Assembly (NCBI GenBank): GCA_030280995.1
Contig: JASXTE010000015.1
Coordinates: 18,242,001 to 18,306,000, forward strand
DNA: 64,000 bases
Direction of reading: 5' to 3'
Source of the DNA: Hemileia vastatrix
Lineage: Eukaryota; Basidiomycota; Pucciniomycetes; Pucciniales; Zaghouaniaceae
Under the pieces are notes generated by a model. It was not told the origin of the DNA and did not search any database. It was given only the letters and a program-made list of their open reading frames with translations. Made by a program: the position numbers and the translations under genes. Shown here one piece after another: positions 54,792 to 64,000 of the stretch (its first letter is position 1; every line of letters begins with the position of its first letter).

Positions 54792-55590
54792 ATATTAAAA
54801 ATTTATATTATATATACACAACTTAATGCAAATTTAAACATGATAAATACTGGGAGTAGCTGTAACATTTTCAGTTTTGATAATTATAGTATTATCTATT
54901 TTTTTTATTTGTGAAATAAAATAATTTTTTTTCATAATATTATAAGAAAATTTGATTTACTTTTGAGGAAATATATAAGTTGTGAAATCTTTAAATGTCA
55001 TTTTTATTAAATTGGTAGCAAAGGTTCTAAAATAAAAAAAACTATAATAAAGAATTTGAAATATATTAGCCATAAAAATGTGCTTTTAATGCTACCAAAT
55101 TAACTGTATAGTATTTTAGGTCAAACAGGCTTATTAATAAAAAAGGTAATAATAAAGAGTTGAAGAAAGAATTTTGAATCAATAATAGATTAAATTGTAT
55201 TTTTTTAAGAATGTACTCATTTAATTTTTTAAATTGTTCTACTTCTGATTAAAAATGTTACAATCAACGAAAATATTTGTAATAATTAATAGATTATATA
55301 ATATTAAAGGTAAAGTAACAAAACTAGAGCAGTTATCATATTTTTATATAAACAATAAAATATTTAAGAATTTAATACAAGTATTTGAAATCATATAAGT
55401 AGATTTTAAAATCTTTGTTATTGCTGGACTTACAATAATTTTTTTTAATAATTAATTTAGAAAATCATGTCAAAGGTTACTTAATAAATTTCAAAGATGG
55501 TCACATTTTTGACGTATTTGAAGGAAAATAACTTGAATTATACAAGACATATCATATAGACAGAACTTTATCTATTTACATGTTGGAATA
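54792..55590. other. Intergenic, convergent gene ends
   Basis: AT-rich, no ORF. Lies between the 3' end of the TET-like gene (+) and the 3' end of the next gene (-). Confidence 0.5.
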
Positions 55591-58019
55591 TTAATTTATT
55601 GAAAGGCTATGTTTAGCAAAAAAAGGTGATACTGGCTGAATGGAGCTCCAGTGATTAAGAAAATCTGCAGAAATAGCCCTAGCAATTCCCGGAGGACTTG
55701 GGGTATCAAATTTTAAAGAAAATGGATCACACTTGCCTATAAAAGGTTTTATTAATGTTAAAATATAGTTATTTAAATTTTTCCAAATTATTTCTTCCAT
55801 CAAATGATTTTTTTTTTCATGTAAATTAAGAAACTTAACTTCTGATATTACCTCCAAGCAATCAGCTGCTGAAGCCAATCTATGATCTTGAGAGCTCAGA
55901 AATAAACCACGAACACCATTGATTATATAGAATGTGAAAGATTGATATCAGTGGTGGGAGTATTCAGAATTTATTTTGTTTAGTGCAGCCTTTTGTTTCT
56001 CTCTCATTATAGTCAGTTCAGTATTTTCGTTTTTCTCACTTGATTGTTGAGCTTCACTAGTCATTCCACTTGATATTGTTGCAGCACAATATTTTGATTT
56101 AAGAATGATAATTGACATAATTATATCAATGATAATATTGCTGATTTGAAGAAGAGTTGACATTGATATATCACGGGTTTGAAGTGCAGTGGGACCAACT
56201 TCTAAGCCATCAGAAATCGGACTCTTCATATTTGAAAGGTGAGCTAGAAGCTGAAGACCACATTTAATTGGACAATCTGAGTTAATGTTTTGATGTGATG
56301 GAAGCTGGCTGAATTCATGTGCGGTCAGATAAAGTGAAGATGATATAAGAGATACCCATGAAGAATGGCAGTGGTCACTTGGGATCATTAATCTCATGAG
56401 CATTCGGATAAGATTGGATTCAGGGTGATCCGTTTTCTTTGTTGAGGAAAGAATTTCAGTATTTAAACCATCAGGATCACATAAATCTTCCATTTTTTTG
56501 AAATCAATATTATCGAGTACCCATAGCTGTGAGCTATCAATCTCTAAAAAAATATTTGCTACAAAAGGAAAAAAAATAAGTAAAAGAACAAAAGTCAAGA
56601 CTAAAAATTATGGTAACTTACATAACTCAGTAAGTTTTGAAAGACAATCTTCTCCACAAGATTTTTCCCAATGAAAAGTAAACATTGGAATATTTGACAT
56701 GGGTTCTTGGGAAGAAGTAGAAGAGCGTAATTTGAGGAGAGTAACAATTTCCAACCACGACCTGAGGACCTTTGCCATGCTGATTCTACCTTTATAAAAA
56801 TTATGAATTTTACAGAATTCCTCCTGCAAATCAGATTCTTTTAGAACTGAGGGTGAATAAGTTAGAGGTTTTTTTGATATCTTTATTGGAGTTGATTTCA
56901 TTGGTAGAGAAGCTTTCACAGAGGTCAAAGTAGGTAATTTAGGAGGTGATGGGTATTGCTTCTTAGAAATGAAGGAATTCGGTGATGTGCTGTTTGAATC
57001 ATCATCTTTATCAAACATATCAACATGTCTTGAAGAAGATTTTAAACTTTGCTTTTTTTGATGAACAAGCATAGCTTCATATTCTGACAGTTGATCATCG
57101 CTATTTTCATCGCTCTTTTCATCATCTTCATCAGGGAGAGGGCGTTTATTGATGGAACAATCTACAGCAGGTGAGTTTCTGGTACAAAATATCAAAAGAA
57201 AGATAAAAAGTACAATATGTAAGCAATAAAAGAGATATATGATAGAATTTTAAAGATAAAAGAATAACAATAAAAAAAAAAGGAAACAAGAATATACTCA
57301 TTATCAAAACCTTTGCTTTTTTTTGAGATTTATTATTTGATACATCAGAAAATTCATTAGCAGAAGCCGGTTTAATACGTCGAACAAAAGAGGAGCCTTG
57401 GGATAATCTCTTTTTCTTGGAGCGGATAACAGGTGTTTCAAGATTCTCCTTAGAGGTTGAAGCATGAGTTAAATCTTATGGTTCATCTGTCTCATCATCA
57501 TCCCTAATGACAATGATTTCATCAGGAGGAATCATACCCTCCTCATCAGCTACAAATATATATGAAGAAAAAAAAATATTAATAATCTTATCTACTAATT
57601 TAAAAGGAGACAAAAAAGGTGATGAACACACATTTTTCAAGGCTTTTCACATATTGGAGTAAGTCATTACAAGGGTTAGATAAATATGAAGGAGAAGCAT
57701 TATTGTTAAGGATCTTGACAAGCTCTTCTGTTTTATCTCTAGCCAATTCAAGTAAGTTGTGATAATGAACTCTTGTTATTTCCTGCCTCTCATTGCTAAG
57801 TACAGGAGGGTTAGGTGCCATGCCATGTGGCAGACATGGTGCAAGCTCAAAAGCTTCAAAGCGAGTATCAATCAGAAAGTGGGATGAAACACATTTGGGT
57901 GCTGGAAAATCAAATTTTTGAAAAAAAAAGATATAGAACATAAGTGAAATATATAAATTAAGAGAGAGGAACATGATATACATACAAAGTGGAGGTGTAG
58001 GATTTTGTATACTAGACAT
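55591..58019 (-). pseudogene. Unrecognised multi-exon gene, two in-frame stops
   Basis: Minus-strand exons that join well: 58019-57986 (MSSIQNPTPPL), 57901-57632, 57549-57298, about 57187-56622, then 56558 onward. The intron 56559-56621 (63 bp, GTAAGT...GTAG) keeps the frame; the junction into the fourth exon does not in my reading. Exon 3 has an in-frame TAA (57476-57478) and exon 5 a TGA (55948-55950), after which the same frame runs on to 55591. Content: 'LPHGMAPNPPVLSNERQEIT' early, then an acidic and Ser/Lys/Pro-rich disordered middle, then a helical part 'FHWEKSCGEDCLSKL', 'LMRLMIPSDHCHSSWVSLIS' and 'YIINGVRGLFLSSQDHRLAS'. Family unknown to me. Probably a decayed transposon-linked gene. 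Confidence 0.5.
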
Positions 58020-59040
58020 ATTGATTAATGAATATTAAAAAAAAGTATTTGATATCAAAAAATTATGATGTAATATGATGAATAATTATAAGAAACTCTA
58101 TTCTAGAAAATTGAAGTTGATAATTTAATAGGATAAAAAATTGAATAAGATTAAAATTAAAGTGAGGATGAAAGAAACAGAAAACATAAAGAGGGGGATT
58201 TTATATTATTTGAGCTTTTTTTAACATGTATTATTCATAGTGGGGTAAACTGAGTAACATGCTAAATCACAATCTGTTTATATTGAAGCGAAATTTGATG
58301 TAGCTAACAGAAAATACTAGTAATTCTTTGGGGACTTTTAGTGTGAAAAACAAATAATAACAAATGTATATCCCATATGCAAATTGCCACGGGTAAATAC
58401 AAAATTTTTTAAATTAGAATTTACTCCTAAACAATGGAGATACACTTAATTAGTATATTATATGAAAAAAAAAGGATAATCCTTTATGAATATTTGTTAA
58501 ATTTACTTTCAGATGACAATGCGAGATTCACATATATACTGATATGCCTCATCAAACAAGAAATGAATTATAAATATAAAATTGGTAACATTAGAATTTA
58601 AGATATGAATTTGTTGTTTAAGTGACAGGAGGAGTGTCAGGCTAGGGTGTGGGCACTGTGACCAAACCTTTGATAAACTTGGATACAACTAAGGGAAAAA
58701 AAAATTGAATAGTTTTATTTTGCAATATATCTTAGTCTGCACAAGATATTGCATTTTTGTCCCTAACTATACCAATATTGTTACTTTTCAAAAGTTATAG
58801 GACTACTAAGTTGATAAAATATTATTATGAATCAACCAACTAAATACCTTAAGCAACATTCAAAATTATTAAAATATTAATATTCAATTTGAGATTTGGA
58901 TTAGCTAATTTTTCACAACTTACCACAGTTTTGATTAATATAATAAAACTTGAAAAAAATTGTTGAGATAACCTAGAAATGGGTGCAAGAAAATGATGAA
59001 ACATATGACTTGAAACTTAACTCATACACTATTGATAAAC
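58020..59040. other. Intergenic AT-rich stretch
   Basis: No ORF. Likely contains the promoter of the minus-strand gene starting at 58019. A block at 58630-58640 starts GGAGTGTCAGGC but no LTR follows. Confidence 0.4.
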
Positions 59041-61505
59041 TTCATGGATCCTGATTAATTTCTATCGAAATTAATTTTGAGACTAGCATATTAAATTTTA
59101 GCTATGACCAAGTACTGTAAGTGCCATGGTTTGTATTCAACATATTGGTGTTGAAATTAATTTTGATAGGAATCAACAAGTATCATATGGCACCATGCAT
59201 GAAACACTGACAGAAACCATCAAATTTATGAGGCAATGAACCTCATAATTTTGATCGAAATTAATATAGACCCCTGCATATTGAATACAAGCCATTTCAC
59301 ATGGACTACACAGACATAGATAAAATTCAACATGCATGGCTTAAAATTAATTTTGATCAAAGTTAACCAAGGCATTAAAACATCAAATTTTATATGGTGT
59401 ACTTGATCAAACCAGTTTATCTAACTGCTTAGCTTACCTATACTTATAGGAATTTTATGCATAGTCCATGTCCATATTAATTTCGATCGAAATTAATGTT
59501 GACTAATACATAATGAATACATGCTATGCCACTTACACTTGCCAGGCATAGCTACCATTAAATATGCCAGTATCAAAAATTAATTTCGATCGAAATAAAT
59601 GAGCATGATAATTAATATAGCTATCTTATATTGAATTTTATGTATTCTGTTTTTTTTCAAAGCAGCTTGGTAAATGTTATAAAGTGATATTGAGAGAGAG
59701 TAACATTTTATTTAAGAAAAACAAATAATGTATGAGATATAAAAATGTATTTTCAACAAATTGATGGTCCATACCTCTTTATGTCACATTTATGTATCCA
59801 TATTAATTTCAATCAAATTTAATGTTGACCAATACATAGTGAATACACGCTATGCCACTTATACTTGCCAGGCTTTACTACCATTAAATATGGCAGTATC
59901 AAAAATTAATTTCGATCGAAATTAATGAGCATGATAATCATGAATTTCTGGAGTCAACTGCTTATTTTTATGCATGGTGCCTTGCCAACATTAATTTCAA
60001 TCGAAATTACTTTTGATACTGGCATATTGCATGTATATATGCCTGGAAAGTATAAGTGGCATAGTGTGTATTCATTATGTATTGGTCAACATTTATTTCA
60101 ATCGAATTTAATGTTGATATTTGCATATTGAACCCAAGGCAGAAAACAACCCAGAAGATTCTTCATAAAACTTCCCATTAATTTGATCGAAATTAAGGCT
60201 GACCATATACATATTGAATGGTAGTTATATCTGGTCTGAGTAAGCGGAGATTACTTATATTCAATATGTATTGGTCAACATTAACTTTGATCAAACTTAA
60301 TGAGCATTTTGATCATGAACTTTTTCAGTCAGTTAGTTGTTTCAATGCATAATGGCATGCCAACATTAATTTTGATCAAAATTAATGTTGAAATGATATA
60401 ATGCTTTTTTGCATGACATGTAAAGGACGGCAAGTATTTTTAAGTATTGAAATTTACTATACATGTTGAGGGTAAATATAAAATTTACATATCCATATTA
60501 ATTTCTATAAAAATTAATGTTGACCAATACATAATAAATAGTAAATATGCCTGGCTAGTGTAAGTGGCATAGCTTTTTTTCAATCTGCACTTGGCAACAT
60601 TAATTTCGATCGAAATTAAGGTTCATGATTATCATCAATTTATTCAGTCAGTTGCTTACTGTTATGCATGGTAACATGTCAACATTAGTTTTAATAAAAA
60701 TTGAATTTGACATGCCACCAAGCATTTTTATGTAAGATGAAAAGTAGGGCACTCTATTCTTAAGTAAACACATTATAATGCATATTGAGCATGTAAATAT
60801 CACTTACACATTAATATTAATTTCAATCAAAATTAATGTTGACCAATAAACATTGAACACAAGCTTTACAACTTACACACACCAGATATAACTACCATTC
60901 AATATGTATATGGTGCTCACTGATTTCGATCAAAATTAATGAGCAGTTTTATGAAGAATTTTTTGGGTCGTTTGCTGGTTTGGGTTCAATATGAAAATGT
61001 CAATATTAAATTCTATTGAAATTAATGTTGACCAATACGTAATGAATACACACTATGCCACTTACACTTTCCAGGAATAGACACCATGCAATATGCCAGT
61101 ATCAAAAGTAATTTCGATCAAAATTAATGTTGGCAAGGCACCATGCATAAAAATAAGCAGTTGACTCCAGAAATTCATGATTATCATGCTCATTAATTTC
61201 GATCGAAATTAATTTTTGATACTGCCATATTTAATGGTAGCAATGCCTGGCAAGTATAAGTGGCATAGCGTGTATTCACTATGTATTGGTCAACATTAAA
61301 TTCGATTGAAATTAATATGGATACATAAATGTGACATAAAGAGGTATGGACCATCAATTTGTTGAAAATACATTTTTATATCTCATACATTATTTGTTTT
61401 TCTTAAATAAAATGTTACTCTCTCTCAATATCACTTTATAACATTTACCAAGCTGCTTTGAAAAAAAACAGAATACATAAAATTCAATATAAGATAGCTA
61501 TATTA
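59040..61505. repeat. Cluster of AATTTCGATCGAAATT palindromes forming a 1.9-kb inverted repeat
   Basis: The word AATTTCGATCGAAATT, or one- to three-base variants, occurs about 20 times. From 59613 to 61505 the whole block is one imperfect palindrome with axis at 60559: the outer 300 bp of each arm (59613-59926 against 61192-61505) are collinear without a gap and almost identical, and the similarity weakens toward the axis. Direct repeats of about 330 bp are superimposed. No ORF of substance. The right arm ends 27 bp before the stop of the next gene. Confidence 0.9.
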
Positions 61506-61531
61506 CACAGAAGATCACCGTTATACGTAAG

Positions 61532-63197
61532 TTATGATGATGTTGATGCTCTATTAATTGATTCCTGAATCTTTACCAGATCAATATCAGCTCCAACCCC
61601 AAGTGACTCACGTTCATTCACAGATAATCCTTGCAAAAATGTTGCTGAATAGCAATTCTTGGGGAGGTATTTGGGAACATTGAATATACCATTTTGTGCA
61701 ACTGTCCTTTCTGGTGACCATGAATATGTTTTTAATGCTGATTTTCTTTGAGCTGGTGTATGGGCTAAGTCCTTTGTCTTCTTATCCATTTTTTTAAACA
61801 AATCATTGAGTTCAGGATTTTGCCATCCAGGAATAGCTCGGATAGGTGCAGTTGGGGCTGGTGCTGGGCCTTCCTCAATATCAGAGATGCACCTAGTATC
61901 ATGAAAAAGCACAACAAAACCTGGCACATCACTGCAGAGATCTCTTGCTAACTTGTAGCGTGCACTAGCAATCTGAATTCCAACTAAATCAGCTTCATAA
62001 TAACAAAAAGCAAAGTAAAATAAAAAACTTACCTTGGTCCAATAATGTTTTACTTGTGCCCTTGCCCTCTTTTCAATCTTTTCTCTTGCTACCCTTTCCT
62101 CTTCTTGCCCAAACAACCTTATCATATCCTTCCCCTTATTAACTACCCATTTCTCAATAACACATTGAGTGAACTGAAGCTTTGACTGATCGAATTTATT
62201 CAAAGTGGTGAGCCATCTGGTACAGTGGTCGCATACTATGCTTCCCATGACTTGATTCCAAGTTGATTCTGAAAAATCACAGCAAGTCCAATCAAACGCG
62301 AATTTCCGAAAACCTTTTTCTTTCAATTCACGCTCTAAGTTTCTTTTGACAGAAAGTGGGATTGGTGCTCCTCCTTTTAGTCCTCGAGGCTCAGGTGCTG
62401 GAAAAAATTCGGGTAGTCAAATTTTGGATTGCAAGAAGGCTATAGAATTGGTTATCAGAAATTGTCGATCAGCTGCAGAATTGGCACGGTTAGAAGATTG
62501 GACTTGTGTTAGGACAGTTTGAATGGTTTTTAGTTTGAATTGGTTCCAATCTTTCCAATTTTCAATCTCCAAAGGTGTTGGGCTCGCAGGATATTTTGAT
62601 ATTTGTGTTGGTCCCCCAAGACAATACTTCAGAAAGTGGTAAATATTTCTATTTAGACTTTCCGAGCTCCTGGGAACATCATTCCTTCTAACTAAGCCTC
62701 TTACAGCCCTTAACCCCCGTTCTTGCTCATGAGACTCTGCTGAATTGAGTCTGTGGTAATCACTGATACCCATAATGATTGAGGGATTCACTAACAACTC
62801 AAAGAAGTTAATTAAATTGGTTATTTTTCAATAAATGAATACACTACGAATTTGACTTACCTGCTCTACTTGTGCTTGCTCCTTGGTTAGGCTGAGCAGA
62901 TGATGATTGGTCTCCGAAAAATTCCCTCAATACTTCACTAGCCCAATCTCTTCCTAGCTGATCAGCACTTTCAGAATCAGAAGGATGATTGGGATTAAAA
63001 TTTCTCGGCTCTGAATGAGACTCTTGGCCTGGATTGGGATTAGGTGGTGGGTTAGGATTAGGTGGTACAGATTGAGATGCATCTGGAGGTGGATCAGCAG
63101 AGGGTAGTGGAGGAGTATTTCCAGTATTAGTATGTTGAGGCGGAAAACAATCAGAATCGGTTGGGTCAACAGACATCCCTTCAAAATTATCATCCAT
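61532..63197 (-). CDS. Unrecognised multi-exon gene of basidiomycete type
   Basis: Exons: 63197-62861, then 62790 down to 62033, and 61972-61532; introns of 70 bp (62791-62860) and 60 bp (61973-62032) have GTAAGT donors and keep the frame. The second exon has one TGA (62417-62419). Either it is real (CGA to TGA) or an intron with a weak GTGCCA donor removes it. The protein (about 530 aa) starts MDDNFEGMSVDPT, has a Pro/Asn/Ser-rich N-terminus, a helical middle ('EKIEKRARAQVKHYWTK'), Cys residues in 'WTCCDFSES' and 'CDHCTRW', and a tail 'IPGWQNPELNDLF' ... 'VPKYLPKNCYSATFLQGL'. The tail pattern recalls uncharacterised basidiomycete proteins often found near KDZ-type transposases (from memory). 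Function unknown. Confidence 0.55.
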
Positions 63198-63623
63198 AAT
63201 GAACTGTAATAAAATAAAATAAAATAAAAATAATCAGTTGTTAAAATTTATACCTATCAAAGCTAAAGTAAAAAAAGATACTATGTATATAGTCTTGTAA
63301 ACCTGTATGTTCTCTTGTCAAAAAATAAAGTGAATAATATATAGCTATCAGCTAAAGTTGGAAGGTCAAACTATTTATAGTAGATGAATGAGCAAGAAGA
63401 TCATTCATTAAGTAAAAATTTTATCATATTTCTCATTATCATGATTTTATTTCTTTCATTCTTACATTTAAGATAAAAATGACTCATTGAAAGCATGGGT
63501 TCTCTTGCAATAAAAGCAACCAAAGTAATTGTTCACTGATTTATGATAAGGTAAGTTGGATGCATTGCATTTTTTAATCGAGCATTGAATTATTTCTTTC
63601 ACCATTTACAAATATCACCAATC
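63198..63623. other. Intergenic stretch between two minus-strand genes
   Basis: AT-rich, no ORF seen. Promoter of the gene starting at 63197 is likely here. Confidence 0.4.
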
Positions 63624-64000
63624 CTACAAATTTCCCCAATCCCAAATTAACACAAAGATGTTAGTCAACAGAAAATAAATTTGATTAATTTTTTCACTCA
63701 CTACTGTCTGCAGTCCAATGGCAGTGTCAACCTCGTCTTTGATTCCAAACATTCCTATTTTGTGCTCGACAGTAGCTGCATGTCCAATTATTGCATCTTT
63801 CTTAATCACAATTTGAGTTGCTTTGGCTACTCTTACTAACCGACAATGCACTTGTGGGAAAAGCTCATAGGGATCCTTTGATGTTTCTTCTGGACGGAGC
63901 TCTTTGAAAGGACTTACTATTAAATATATTTGATCAATCTCTTCCTTTGATCTGAAAATATCATCAATTTGCCCAAACTGGCTATCTTTTCCATAGTAGA
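63624..64000 (-). CDS. C-terminal part of a gene running off the window, possibly a transposase
   Basis: The minus-strand frame is open from the window edge: 'YYGKDSQFGQIDDIFRSKEE', 'IYLIVSPFKELRPEE', 'PYELFPQVHCRLVRVAKATQ', 'IKKDAIIGHAATVEHKIGMF'. This beta-rich pattern (short 'G-I' strand, 'P-F' strand, 'D-P-Y', then V-rich strand and 'I-I-G-H') looks like the C-terminal domain of large fungal KDZ/Plavaka transposases as I remember them. The frame goes on to a stop at 63624, but a donor-like GTAGTGAGTG near 63705 may end the exon. Low certainty on family. Confidence 0.4.
   Translation of the reverse strand, partial: YYGKDSQFGQIDDIFRSKEEIDQIYLIVSPFKELRPEETSKDPYELFPQVHCRLVRVAKATQIVIKKDAIIGHAATVEHKIGMFGIKDEVDTAIGLQTVVSEKINQIYFLLTNIFVLIWDWGNL

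Noticed and set aside
58625..58660. LTR start (GGAGTGTCAGGC)
   Set aside because: It resembles the chromovirus junction GGGAGTGTCAGCC but the following sequence does not match either LTR, and no element interior is nearby.

Overview
The window is AT-rich eukaryotic DNA dominated by transposable elements, with no ordinary housekeeping gene in view. A fungus is indicated by short introns (60-70 bp, GTAAGT donors), Ty3/gypsy chromoviruses with a C-terminal chromodomain, and a TET/JBP-like dioxygenase of the type expanded in fungi. A basidiomycete, most likely a rust (Pucciniales), is my best guess; it rests on remembered family resemblance, not on a search.

Layout. (1) 1-5881: the 5' part of a decayed Ty3/gypsy element on the minus strand ('family C'). 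It sits in the 3' non-coding part of an older plus-strand family C relic (5882-6360 and 15209-16687). (2) 6361-15208: a young, intact chromovirus, with two 1177-bp LTRs, a 5-bp target duplication and one 1955-codon Gag-Pol, inserted into that relic. (3) 16688-17736: coding fragments, including a family C integrase tail on the minus strand. (4) 17737-26181: a second, related, broken chromovirus. (5) 26182-30526: a reversed LTR fragment, one end of a DNA-transposon-like repeat, and a tandem array of long palindromes with a 606-bp period. (6) 30527-45000: a tandem family C composite, LTR / gag-only interior / LTR / full gag-pol interior, missing its last LTR. (7) 45015-52050: very AT-rich non-coding DNA, a dense array of perfect hairpins, and a small inverted-repeat element. 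(8) 52882-64000: a TET/JBP-like gene (+), two unrecognised multi-exon genes (-), a 1.9-kb giant palindrome, and the C-terminal part of a possible transposase (-) running off the window.

Main points. Both chromoviruses carry a small ORF overlapping gag in the same alternative (+1) frame; its protein looks better conserved than the gag frame it overlaps. Family C has an antisense ORF next to its 3' LTR for a cysteine-rich protein, conserved between two diverged copies. Family C is also studded with a tiny stem-loop plus TAAACTG module whose stems covary. In one short GC-rich LTR block every CpG has become TpG or CpA in the older copy, which suggests cytosine methylation in a genome that also carries a TET/JBP-like gene. 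Inverted-repeat ends, hairpin arrays, the TET-like gene and a transposase-like fragment lie close together and may belong to one large DNA transposon; that is inference.
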